DNA of 26,084 nt, from the NCBI GenBank assembly GCA_964604675.1, contig CAZSAT010000096.1:1-26084 (forward strand), read 5' to 3'. Both the position numbers and the translations under genes were made by a program. Source of the stretch: CAZSAT01 sp964604675 (lineage in GTDB: Bacteria > Myxococcota_A > UBA796 > CAJQPC01). Of the stretch, positions 1 to 7,490 are shown piece by piece; the first letter of the stretch is position 1; the number at the start of each line of letters is the position of its first letter. Below the pieces are notes generated by a model. It searched no databases, was not told the origin of the DNA, and worked only from the letters and a program-made list of their open reading frames with translations.

Positions 1-1
1 C

Positions 2-85
2 TTCGACGAAGCACCCGACGTCGACCTGCCGCTCGATGGCCCACAGTCCCTCTCCCTGAACCGCGTCGCCTGCCGAGTGCGGTGA
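2..85 (+). CDS. C-terminal end of an upstream protein (partial)
   Basis: The second reading frame is open from the window edge to a TGA at 83-85. It encodes 27 residues with an acidic stretch (FDEAPDVDLPLDG) and a basic end (CRVR). The stop overlaps the GTG/ATG start pair of the next gene, the layout seen for coupled genes elsewhere in this window, so it is probably the tail of a real gene. Nothing in this short piece identifies a family. Confidence 0.5.
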   Translation, partial: FDEAPDVDLPLDGPQSLSLNRVACRVR

Positions 86-900
86 TGCTGTCGATCCTGC
101 TGGCCTGCTCCGCGCCCACGCCGCTCGTCGGCGCCACCCTCACCGTGGACGTGGTCGGCGCTGTGAAGGCCTGCGATCTGGTGCTCGCGGCCGAGGGCGA
201 GCGCCTGGCCCAACGCACCCGCTGCGACCAACCCGTGTTCACGGCTCTGCAGCCAGGTCGCTACGAGCTCTGGGCTGAAGGGCCAGGCGTCACCTCGGCT
301 CGCCGAAGCCTGCAGCTGGCCGACGCCACGGCCCCCCTCGTCGTGCTCCCGCTCGTCGGCTCGGCCACCGTGGCCGTCGAGGTGACCGGTGCGGCGCGGG
401 TGCGCGTGACCGGCGGGGACGTGGACGTCGTGCGCGACACGGAGCACGGCTGGATGCTCGCCGAGGGCATTCCCTCCGGCGCGGTGACCATCACGGCCAC
501 AACACCCGACGGCGCCGAAGCCGTGCACCGTGGCTGGGTCTCGGAACGCGAGAGCCTCGTGGTCCGTGTCGCCACCCGACTCGACCCCGGCCGCCCCGTG
601 CTGGGGTTGCGCTTCCGGACCACCGAACGCGGGCACGTCGTCTCGTGGGTGCACGAGCTCGGACCCGCACACGGCCTCGTGAGGCCGGGCGACCTCCTGG
701 TGGCCGTGGAGGGGCAGTCGCTCGACGGCCTGGCGTGGAAGGAAGCCGGTCACGCGCTCGCGGGAGAGGTCGGCGAAGCACGGACGGTCACCCTGAGCCG
801 CGACGGCGAAGCCCGCAGCGTCGAGCTGGCTGCCGTCGGCTACAAGGAGCTCCAGCGGCGGTCTGGGGTTCGGCCCTCGACAGGCCAAGACATCCCCTGA
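85..900 (+). CDS. Lipoprotein with C-terminal PDZ domain
   Basis: This is a predicted lipoprotein of 271 residues. A very short signal peptide ends in the lipobox LLAC, placing the lipidated Cys at residue 8. Residues 15-165 are beta-rich and look like two carboxypeptidase-regulatory/Ig-like modules. Residues 170-250 resemble a PDZ domain: a hydrophobic GLRF-type carboxylate loop (LGLRF, 173-177), then LVRPGDLLVAVEGQSLDG, the usual ligand-groove region of bacterial PDZ domains. No protease domain is present, so a peptide-binding or scaffolding role at the envelope is likely. ATG at 85 is chosen, but a GTG at 82 directly precedes it and adds one residue. Both overlap the upstream stop, suggesting translational coupling. 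The specific partner is unknown. Confidence 0.75.
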   Translation: MLSILLACSAPTPLVGATLTVDVVGAVKACDLVLAAEGERLAQRTRCDQPVFTALQPGRYELWAEGPGVTSARRSLQLADATAPLVVLPLVGSATVAVEVTGAARVRVTGGDVDVVRDTEHGWMLAEGIPSGAVTITATTPDGAEAVHRGWVSERESLVVRVATRLDPGRPVLGLRFRTTERGHVVSWVHELGPAHGLVRPGDLLVAVEGQSLDGLAWKEAGHALAGEVGEARTVTLSRDGEARSVELAAVGYKELQRRSGVRPSTGQDIP

Positions 901-989
901 CAGCTCCGATCGAAGAGAACTCCTCCTCCCCCGTCGGTCCGGCAGCTCAATCGAGATCACCGTGCCTGGTGCCACGACCGGAGGAGCCC
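901..989 (+). other. Short intergenic region
   Basis: This 89-base stretch separates the PDZ lipoprotein from the next gene. It contains a purine-rich ribosome-binding site (GAGGAG at 981-986, three bases before the ATG at 990). I see no convincing promoter hexamers or terminator hairpin. Confidence 0.4.
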
Positions 990-1985
990 ATGACCACCCT
1001 GATCCTGCTCGCCGCCGTGAGCCCCGACGCCACCGCGTCCCGCGGCCACGCCGGTCACTTCGTGGTCGACAACGACCGGCTCATCACCGTGTACGCCTAC
1101 GTCGACGGCCGCCGCATCGGCACCATCGAGCCCGAGCAGACCGAGGGCTTCGCCGTGCCCACCGGCTACCACCGCTTCGAGGTGCGCTGCGCCAAGGGCA
1201 GCTCGCTGTTCGAGGACGAAGAGCTGCTGCGGCCGCGGGAGCTCTTGCGTGCCGAGGTCGCGGCGTGGGAGGGGCTCCTGCTCTTCGAGAACCACACCCC
1301 CTTCGGCGGCACCGTGTACGTCGACGGCGAAGAACACGGCTGGCTCGACGCCGGCGACCAGCGCCGCATCGTGCTGGCCCCGGGACGCGCCGAGGTGACG
1401 CTTCGCGGGCAAGGACGCCTCCTCGATCAGGACACCGTCGTGGTCCGCACCGGGCAACGGTCCACCCTGTTCGCCGAGCCCCCGGCATTCGCCGAGCTGG
1501 AGGTGGTCAACCCGCTCCCGGTGGCGGTCATCGTCCGGCTCGACGGCCTGAGCGAGATCCGCCTCGCTCCCGGCGACCGCCAGACCCTGCTCGGCGTGGA
1601 CGTGGGACGCGTGGGTGCCGAGGTCCGCCTGGCCTCGAGCGGCCGCGTCATCGAGCGCCGCGGCGTCGACGTCCTGGCCTACGAGGGCGGTCAGCTGCTG
1701 CTCTCGGCCCCCGACTCCGCACCGATCGCAGTGCACAACACGAGCCAGGCGACCCTGGAGCTCTTCGTCGACGGCCGCCTGGTGGCGACCGTGCAGCCCT
1801 ACGGCGACGTGGAGCTCGACCTCGACGTCGGCGTGCTGCGCCTGGACATCCGAGACGAGCGGGGACGCACGATCGAGCAGAAGCGGCTCGACATCGACCC
1901 CTTCGTGAACCGTGACCTGCGGGTGGGCAGCCGGAGCGCCTCGGCGCAGGCCCACCACCGCCCGGCGTCGAGCTGCAGCCTGTAG
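990..1985 (+). CDS. Secreted protein with four PEGA-like repeats
   Basis: The product has 331 residues with a short hydrophobic N-terminus (MTTLILLAAVSPDATA) that may be a signal peptide. The body carries four degenerate repeats at about residues 26-70, 98-140, 171-216 and 247-293. Each has an Asn-containing opening strand, a VDG or LDG turn (YVDG, VYVDG, RLDG, FVDG), and a Pro/Gly turn before a final strand. This resembles PEGA domains, which are common in myxobacterial surface and Ser/Thr-kinase-associated proteins, but the PEGA residues themselves are not conserved. No catalytic motif is visible. The C-terminal 20 residues are low-complexity Ser/Ala/His. The start is supported by a GAGGAG ribosome-binding site. 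A structural envelope role is an inference. Confidence 0.7.
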   Translation: MTTLILLAAVSPDATASRGHAGHFVVDNDRLITVYAYVDGRRIGTIEPEQTEGFAVPTGYHRFEVRCAKGSSLFEDEELLRPRELLRAEVAAWEGLLLFENHTPFGGTVYVDGEEHGWLDAGDQRRIVLAPGRAEVTLRGQGRLLDQDTVVVRTGQRSTLFAEPPAFAELEVVNPLPVAVIVRLDGLSEIRLAPGDRQTLLGVDVGRVGAEVRLASSGRVIERRGVDVLAYEGGQLLLSAPDSAPIAVHNTSQATLELFVDGRLVATVQPYGDVELDLDVGVLRLDIRDERGRTIEQKRLDIDPFVNRDLRVGSRSASAQAHHRPASSCSL

Positions 1986-2019
1986 AGCTCCGGCGGGGTC
2001 GGGGGCTATCCTGTGACGG

Positions 2020-3636
2020 ATGGCCCCCCTCCTCCTCGCCTGCGGTCCTGCGACGTTCGTCGATCTCGGCGCCACCGACAAGGAGGCGCCGACCGACACC
2101 GGTCCGGTCGCCCCCGACGACGCCGGAGACCTGGCGGACACGGGGCAGGCGGCGCCGCGCTGCAACCTGTGGGTCGATGTCGCCACCCCGCACGCCCTCG
2201 AAGGCGACACGATCACCTTCCGCGCGGGCTGTGCCGACGACGACCCCGAGCGCTTCGCCGCGTCGGTCGATCTGCCCGACGGCGCGAGCTGGGACGACGC
2301 CACCTGGACCTTCACCTGGTCGACCGACCTCGACGACGCCAACCCCTACGAGCTGGTGGTCAGCGCGCGCTCCGTCGAGGCATCCGGCTCCGTTCCGGAG
2401 TCCGCCGTGGCGAGCTTCTCGGTGGCCGATGCCTACTTCGACGTCGAGAACACCCTGGTGGACCCGGCCGCCTACACCAGCGAGTGGGGCCTTCCGGTCC
2501 TGCACATCGACCCCCAGTCGACGGTGGGCGAGAGCTACGGCGTGGCCACCGCCACCTACCGTGGCGTTCAGTACGACATGCAGGTCAAGCTCCGCGGCGC
2601 GTCGTCGCTGGAGTACGCCAAGAAGAGCTACAGCCTGAAGTTCGACGACGACGCCCAGCTGGAGCTCAGCGAAGAGGGACTCGGCAACAAGAAGCACGTC
2701 GCGCTGATCTCGACCTTCGACGACAACAGCTACGTGCGCCAGAAGCTGATCTACGACACGTGGCAGCACATGGCGGAGGAGCGGGACGAGTTCGGGCTCG
2801 CCTTGCGCAGCTTCTTCTGCGTGCTCTTCCTGGCCGGGCGCTACCACGGCCTCTACCTGGTGACCGACAAGGTCGACGACGAGCTGATGAGCCAGCTGGG
2901 GCTCAACCACGACGCCAACCTCTACAAGTCGGTCGACCACAGCGCGAACTTCTACCGCACCGACTACTACGGCTCGACCAAGTCTTCGCTGTCCCAGGGC
3001 TACGAGAAGAAGGAGGGCACCCCGGAGGACGGGCAACCAGGGGCCTATGCGGACCTCGAGGCCCTGGTCGCGTTCGCCGCCGACAGCAGCCACGGCGTCT
3101 TCGCCGACGAGGCCGAGGACTGGCTACCCGTCGAGCTGTGGATGGACTGGCTCCTGCTGGTCCACTACAGCGCCAGCGCTGACTCGGGTGGCAAGAACGT
3201 CTACCTGTACAACGATCCGGCCGACCTGCGCTGGTACGCCCACCCCTGGGACTTCAACCACAGCTGGGGCCAGAACTGGTACACGCTGCGGCTGGGCGCC
3301 GACACCTACGACGACTTCATCTGGACCAACGGCATCTTCTGGCACTTCCAGGAGGAGCCTGGACTGGCCGCGACCCTCAACGCGCGGCTGCACGCGTCGA
3401 TGGACGACGGCGGGCCGCTCGCCACCACCACGCTGCTCGCTCGGATGGACGACTACTACGCATGGATCGGCGACAGCGCCCAGCGCGACTGGGACCGGTG
3501 GGAGTCCAGCTACCAGAGCGAGTGGTGGGCTGGCTACCGCGACGACTGGACCACCTTCGAGGAGGAGCGCGCCTACGTCGAGGACTGGATCGTCGAGCGC
3601 GAGGACTGGATCCGCTTCTACGACCTCGGCGGATGA
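2020..3636 (+). CDS. CotH-kinase-like lipoprotein
   Basis: This 538-residue lipoprotein has lipobox LLAC (Cys8) followed by an Asp/Thr/Gly-rich linker (about residues 15-45), an Ig-like segment (about 48-136), and a CotH-family kinase-like domain (about 150-535). CotH landmarks are KLRGASSLEYAKKSYSLKF (190-208), GNKKHVALIST (222-232) followed by the R/K-rich YVRQKLIYD helix, YHGLYLVTDKVDDE (275-288), KNVYLYND (392-399) and HPWDFNHSWG (408-417). CotH proteins are atypical kinases first described in Bacillus spore coats and found as surface proteins in many bacteria. In the metal-binding segment, Asp411 is kept but the residue two positions on is Asn rather than the usual Asp, so activity is uncertain. 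The gene overlaps the next one by ATGA, implying coupled translation. Confidence 0.85.
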   Translation: MAPLLLACGPATFVDLGATDKEAPTDTGPVAPDDAGDLADTGQAAPRCNLWVDVATPHALEGDTITFRAGCADDDPERFAASVDLPDGASWDDATWTFTWSTDLDDANPYELVVSARSVEASGSVPESAVASFSVADAYFDVENTLVDPAAYTSEWGLPVLHIDPQSTVGESYGVATATYRGVQYDMQVKLRGASSLEYAKKSYSLKFDDDAQLELSEEGLGNKKHVALISTFDDNSYVRQKLIYDTWQHMAEERDEFGLALRSFFCVLFLAGRYHGLYLVTDKVDDELMSQLGLNHDANLYKSVDHSANFYRTDYYGSTKSSLSQGYEKKEGTPEDGQPGAYADLEALVAFAADSSHGVFADEAEDWLPVELWMDWLLLVHYSASADSGGKNVYLYNDPADLRWYAHPWDFNHSWGQNWYTLRLGADTYDDFIWTNGIFWHFQEEPGLAATLNARLHASMDDGGPLATTTLLARMDDYYAWIGDSAQRDWDRWESSYQSEWWAGYRDDWTTFEEERAYVEDWIVEREDWIRFYDLGG

Positions 3637-4532
3637 TCCGCCGTTTCCTCGCCTTGCTGGTGGGCGCTGCGCTCGCTTGCGTCGCCGGAGAGGTCGCTGC
3701 ACGCGCGCTCGCGCTCGAGCCACGGCTTCAGGTGGTGCGCGGGTCCGAGGTGGCGTTGGACACCCGCTTCGGCGCGCCCACCTGGCTCCCGCGCCAGGCC
3801 GTCGAGCGGCGCAACGAGGCGTGCCAGGGTCGCCACCTGGTCGTGCTGGGCAGCTCGATCCTCTACGGCTCGGGGCTCGACGCCGGCGACGTCTTCAGCG
3901 CTCACCTCGACGTGCCGGGACTCTGCGTACACAACCTCGCTGCCAGCGGCTTCGACATGGGGGCCAAGCTGGCGGCCCTCGCAGCCTGGGAGCAGCCCGT
4001 CGACGAGGTGTGGCTGGAGGTCTGGGACGCGGACCCGAGCCCCTACACCCCGATCGGCGACGACGTGTGGCGGCTCCCGCTCGGCACCCGGGTGGACGAC
4101 CACGGCGTGCCCGACGCCTTCGGCCTGCCCTTCAACACCTGGCTCTTCCGGCACTCGCACCTCTTCCAGGTCGCCACCGCGTCGACCGTCCCCGTGGAGC
4201 CTGTCAGCGTCGAGTCCGCTTGGAGCCGGGCCGAAGACCTGGCGGTCGACGCGCTCCGCGGGCGCCCCGCCACGGTGCTGGTGGCGCCGCGCCTCGACCG
4301 GCCCTTCGACGCGAGCGTGCAGGACGTCGAGCGCGCGTGGGCCACCGCAGCCGAGCGCATCGGCGAGCGGAGCGGCGCTCGCGTGGTGGATCTGGCCCAA
4401 CAGCTGGTCGACCTGGACCACCTGGAGCTCCGCGCGGACCCGTGCTGCCACTTCAACGCGGCGGGTCACCGAGTCCTCGCCGAGCGGCTCGGCATGCTGG
4501 CCTCGGTAGCTCGGGATACGGCGACTCCATGA
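3633..4532 (+). CDS. SGNH/GDSL-hydrolase-like membrane-anchored protein
   Basis: The product has 299 residues. An N-terminal hydrophobic helix after MIRR (about residues 5-25) is a signal anchor or uncleaved signal. The fold signature is of the SGNH superfamily. Block I is VLGSSILYGSGL (71-82), with Ser75 in the place of the catalytic Ser of GDS. Block II/III-like is NLAASGFD (101-108). The C-terminal acid/His block is ADPCCHFNAAGH (268-279). SGNH proteins are esterases or O-acyl transferases acting on cell-wall or surface glycans; the substrate cannot be told here. The gene starts with ATG inside the stop of the CotH-like gene and ends in an ATGA overlap with the HAD gene, so the three are probably co-translated. 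Block I has Ser rather than Asp before the nucleophile, a common variation. Confidence 0.75.
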   Translation: MIRRFLALLVGAALACVAGEVAARALALEPRLQVVRGSEVALDTRFGAPTWLPRQAVERRNEACQGRHLVVLGSSILYGSGLDAGDVFSAHLDVPGLCVHNLAASGFDMGAKLAALAAWEQPVDEVWLEVWDADPSPYTPIGDDVWRLPLGTRVDDHGVPDAFGLPFNTWLFRHSHLFQVATASTVPVEPVSVESAWSRAEDLAVDALRGRPATVLVAPRLDRPFDASVQDVERAWATAAERIGERSGARVVDLAQQLVDLDHLELRADPCCHFNAAGHRVLAERLGMLASVARDTATP

Positions 4533-5359
4533 GCACAGTCCTGGTCCTCGACTTCGACGGCACGATGACGGATGCGGAGGCGGAGGGCGCTCCCTTCCGA
4601 CGCGGCTACCTCGAGGACGTCGCCACCCTGATCGATCAGCCCTACGAGGTCGTCGACGCGCGGGCTCGCGCGATCGAGGCGGAGGTGGCCGCCGACCCGC
4701 ACGCCTACGGCTGGCGCTTCGGCGGCCGCATCGTGGCGCCCGCGACCGTCGACCCGTACCTCCGCGTGATGCCCGTCGCGCGCCGACTGCTCAACGACGC
4801 CGGCGTCTTCGACTCCGAGGACGAGCAGGCGCGCCTGCTGGATGGCGTGCTCTACAAGTACAACTACAAGAAGACCCGCATCGCGTTTCGCGAGGGCGCC
4901 TCCGAGGTCCTGGCAGCGCTGGAGGGCACGCCCACCTGGGTGGTGACCAACTCCCACACCGTGCCGGTCCAGGACAAGCTCCGCACGCTGGGGGCCGACT
5001 GGCTCGTCGAGCGGGTGCATGGCCGCGCCCGGAAGTACGTGGTCGACCCGTCCTTCGACGCGGTCCCCGACGAGCTCGAGCTCCCCGGCCTCACCCGGCC
5101 CGTGTTGCTGCGACGCGCCAACTACCACCGTGTGCTCGCAGCGCTCCTGGCGAGCGCCGGAGCAGGCTGGCAGGATCTCGTCGTGGTCGGCGACATCTTC
5201 GAGCTGGACCTCGCCCTGCCCCTGGCGATGGGCGCACGCGTCGGCCTCGCCGTGAACGAGCACACCCCGGCCTACGAGTGCGCCTACCTCCAGGCGCACC
5301 CCCGCGGTCAGCTCGTGCATGGCCTCGACGCGATCGCGGCCTTCGCGTTCGGGGACTAG
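4529..5359 (+). CDS. HAD-superfamily hydrolase
   Basis: The 276-residue soluble protein carries the HAD motifs. Motif I is DFDGTMTD (8-15), with nucleophile Asp8 and acid/base Asp10. Motif II is VVTNS (138-142). A lysine for motif III is plausibly K169 in GRARKY. Motif IV is GDIFELDLALPLAMG (221-235), with the paired acids Asp222 and Asp227. Residues 16-115 form a helical cap of type C1. Family members are mainly phosphatases of small metabolites; the substrate is not identifiable. The ATGA overlap with the upstream SGNH gene and the 3-base gap to the glycosylase gene place it in the same + strand operon. Confidence 0.8.
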   Translation: MSTVLVLDFDGTMTDAEAEGAPFRRGYLEDVATLIDQPYEVVDARARAIEAEVAADPHAYGWRFGGRIVAPATVDPYLRVMPVARRLLNDAGVFDSEDEQARLLDGVLYKYNYKKTRIAFREGASEVLAALEGTPTWVVTNSHTVPVQDKLRTLGADWLVERVHGRARKYVVDPSFDAVPDELELPGLTRPVLLRRANYHRVLAALLASAGAGWQDLVVVGDIFELDLALPLAMGARVGLAVNEHTPAYECAYLQAHPRGQLVHGLDAIAAFAFGD

Positions 5360-5362
5360 GTC

Positions 5363-6211
5363 GTGCCGGAGCGTCCCGACCTGGCCTGGCAGGTGCCGAT
5401 CCTCAGGGCCGAGGTCTGTGGGCGCCGTCTGGACGGGTGGCGCGTCAAGAAGCCGGCCGTCGTCCGCGCCGTGCTCCGGGGGTCGGTCGAAGAGGAGGTG
5501 GTCGGCAGCACGGTCACCGACGTGCGGCGGCACGGGCACTTCATCTGCTTCGACCTCGACCGCGAGGTCGACCTGGTGGTCCACCCGATGCTGGCCGGCC
5601 GCTTCACCGTGGTCGAGGGGCAGCCCAAGGACCGTCGGGAGCTGGCCCTCGCGCTCCCGCTCGATGATGGACGGGAGCTCCGCTACCGGGACAGCAAGAC
5701 GATGGGCAAGGTCTACGTGGTGCCCAAGGGGAAGGCCGCAGCGGCCATCCCGAACTTCGCGGTCGGGCCCGACGTGCTGGCGCAGGACTTCACCTTCGCA
5801 GCCTTCCGGGCCATCGCGAAGAAGCGACGGGACCAGGCCAAGATCTTCTTGTTGGACAAGGCCGCGCTCGACAGCTTCGGCAATGCCTACGCGGACGAGA
5901 CCCTGTTCGCCGCGGGGGTGCACCCCAAGGCGATGGTGCGAAGCCTGAGCGACGAGCAACTGAAGGACCTCTACGAGGCGATCCGGCTGGTGTTGTCCGA
6001 GGCCATCGCCGAGGTGGCGAGCCGTCGCCCCCCGCTCGACGAGAAGGTGAGGGACTTCCTGAAGGTCCGCAACCGGAAGGGTGAACCCTGCCCCACCTGC
6101 GGCGCGCCGGTCCGGGTGTGCGGGGTCCGCGGGCACGACGCCTACTTCTGCGCGCACTGCCAGCCCGATGGCCGCTCCACGGGGCAGGTCGACTGGAGGC
6201 GGCTGCGCTGA
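5363..6211 (+). CDS. Fpg/Nei-family DNA glycosylase, divergent
   Basis: The product has 282 residues, the usual length of formamidopyrimidine-DNA glycosylase / endonuclease VIII. The GTG start gives an N-terminus (M)PERPD, so the catalytic Pro2 and Glu3 are present after Met removal. The H2TH region is recognisable from GNAYADETLFAAGVHP (residues 173-188), close to the GNIYASESLFAAG of E. coli Fpg. The C-terminal zinc finger is intact: Cys243, Cys246, Cys263, Cys266 with C-x2-C-x16-C-x2-C spacing. The conserved lysine of the RRAKYL segment (Lys57 in E. coli numbering) is absent, since the local sequence is RRHGHF. The DNA-wedge loop (DPRRFG in Fpg) reads DSKTMG. It is therefore a base-excision repair enzyme of a diverged subfamily, with uncertain lesion specificity. 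Confidence 0.85.
   Translation: MPERPDLAWQVPILRAEVCGRRLDGWRVKKPAVVRAVLRGSVEEEVVGSTVTDVRRHGHFICFDLDREVDLVVHPMLAGRFTVVEGQPKDRRELALALPLDDGRELRYRDSKTMGKVYVVPKGKAAAAIPNFAVGPDVLAQDFTFAAFRAIAKKRRDQAKIFLLDKAALDSFGNAYADETLFAAGVHPKAMVRSLSDEQLKDLYEAIRLVLSEAIAEVASRRPPLDEKVRDFLKVRNRKGEPCPTCGAPVRVCGVRGHDAYFCAHCQPDGRSTGQVDWRRLR
6195..6199 (+). promoter_or_regulatory. Ribosome-binding site supporting a CTG start at 6208
   Basis: GGAGG at 6195-6199 lies eight bases before CTG at 6208-6210, the optimal spacing for a Shine-Dalgarno site. No ATG, GTG or TTG in this frame lies near it. The next upstream in-frame start is GTG at 6118, far inside the glycosylase gene. Confidence 0.6.
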
Positions 6212-6708
6212 CCCTCCTGCTGGCGACAGCGTGCCTCGACCGGGCGGCCTGCGATGCGGCGCGACAAGCCGAAGCGGCCGCCTGGGCGCGCGCCCTCGTC
6301 GCTGTCGAGACGGGCGCGCTCGCGGAGGCCGCCCACGCCGCCGGGGCACGGGCCGAAGCACTCGTCGAGGCGGCCAACGCGGCCACGCTCGCCGCGATGC
6401 CCGACAAGGAGGTGGACGAGGAAGCCTCCCTGCGGGACGGAAACGTGCTGATCCAGCTGCCGGGCCGCACGGGCTTCGCCCACCCCGTCGCCTACCGTCC
6501 CGAGACGGTGGCGGCACTCTCGGCTGCCAAGGAAGCCCACGCGCAAGCCGACCAGGCGATCGCTGCGGCTGCCGAGGACGCCGACGCCCTGCGGGCTGCA
6601 CGGGCCGCCCTCCGCGCCGCCGCGGACGGGGCGGCGCTCGCCGTGCACGTCGCCGAGGCGAGCGAGGCGCTCGAGCTTCGCGCCGCCGCCGCCGAGGCCT
6701 GTGAGTAG
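6208..6708 (+). CDS. Small Ala-rich lipoprotein, probable CTG start
   Basis: Starting at CTG 6208, the product has 166 residues: (M)TLLLATAC, a compact lipoprotein signal with Cys8, then a strongly Ala-rich helical protein. Long heptad-like helices (about residues 15-60 and 95-160) flank a short beta segment, GNVLIQLPGRTGFAHP. The start codon overlaps the upstream TGA as CTGA, parallel to the ATGA, GTGA and TTGA overlaps used elsewhere here, and a perfectly spaced GGAGG precedes it. The only in-frame conventional start upstream (GTG 6118) would add about 30 residues of glycosylase-overlapping sequence in front of the signal peptide. The Ala-rich helices recall small envelope lipoproteins such as Lpp- or Pal-linked coiled coils, but no family is recognised. 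The gene ends two bases from a convergent gene. Confidence 0.6.
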   Translation: MTLLLATACLDRAACDAARQAEAAAWARALVAVETGALAEAAHAAGARAEALVEAANAATLAAMPDKEVDEEASLRDGNVLIQLPGRTGFAHPVAYRPETVAALSAAKEAHAQADQAIAAAAEDADALRAARAALRAAADGAALAVHVAEASEALELRAAAAEACE

Positions 6709-6710
6709 CT

Positions 6711-7490
6711 TCACGGCTCGGCCGGCGTGCAGGCCTCCAGGAACAGGTCCACCGTGCTCGCCTCGGTGGCACCCAGGGGGTGGCGCGCGAGGTCCGACAG
6801 GAAGGCGCGGTCGTCGGGGTGCGCGGTGCCGTCCGGACACAGACGCACGCGCAGCTCGGGGTAATCCAGCCAGCGGACGGTCTCTTGCAGCTCCTGCAGG
6901 GAGAGCCCACCCCACCGCGAGCGGAGCGTTCCACGCAGGGGTTGGCGCGCGAACAACCAGGCGTCGATGGCGTCTGACTCGGCCTCACGGCCCTTCTCCC
7001 AGGCATCCCGGCCCCAGGCTGCGAGGGCGGCCAGGTCGGCGTCGTGCCAGCTCCCGTCCGGACAGACGGCCCAGCCCAGTGCAAGGTACGAAGCGACGAC
7101 CTCGGCCTGCACCGCGTCGTGGGCACCGGCGAGGGCGGTCTGCAGCTCGCCCGGTGGCGTCGTGGCCAGCAGGAGCCACGCCTCTGGCGAGATGGAGCTG
7201 CGCTCGGACGGCGCGTCGGCGAGCGAGCGCACCGTGGCCACCAGGGCGGTGTCGGGGTTCGGCCCCTCGCACACCCGCGGCGGCTCCCGCAGCGCCGCGA
7301 GCAGCGCCAGAGCGCGGTCATCCTGGGGGGCGGGCTGCGGAACATCGACCAGGGGGGCGGTACGCTTGCGCGCCACGGCCTCCGCGAGGGGCACGGCCAC
7401 GTCGCCCAACAGGCCCGCGTCGAGCAGGACCACGGCCAGAGTGGCCGCCAAGCCGCCGGCGAACAGGGCGATGACCGTGGGGCTCTTCAC
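6711..7490 (-). CDS. Membrane-anchored protein of unknown function
   Basis: The product has 259 residues. The GTG start at 7490 overlaps the stop of the upstream lipoprotein gene as GTGA and immediately precedes a hydrophobic helix (about residues 5-29, after MKSP), indicating a single N-terminal membrane anchor with the rest outside. The remainder is mostly helical and contains two short related segments, AVCPDGSWHDADLAAL and LCPDGTAHPDDRAFL. Each has a CPDG turn followed by Asp-rich helix starts, and they may form a small repeat with a structural Cys. No known domain is recognised. It is the last gene of the sigma-factor operon, so its role probably relates to the FG-GAP/lectin lipoprotein encoded just before it. 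Confidence 0.65.
   Translation of the reverse strand: MKSPTVIALFAGGLAATLAVVLLDAGLLGDVAVPLAEAVARKRTAPLVDVPQPAPQDDRALALLAALREPPRVCEGPNPDTALVATVRSLADAPSERSSISPEAWLLLATTPPGELQTALAGAHDAVQAEVVASYLALGWAVCPDGSWHDADLAALAAWGRDAWEKGREAESDAIDAWLFARQPLRGTLRSRWGGLSLQELQETVRWLDYPELRVRLCPDGTAHPDDRAFLSDLARHPLGATEASTVDLFLEACTPAEP

Noticed and set aside
2007..2012. TATCCT as a -10 box before the CotH-like gene
   Set aside because: No matching -35 sequence is apparent, and the 34-base gap is more easily read as an operon junction.
3047..4528. N-terminal extension of the HAD hydrolase frame upstream of 4529
   Set aside because: The Arg/Pro/Thr-rich extension overlaps the CotH-like and SGNH genes, and DFDGTMTD lies at the right distance from the ATG at 4529.
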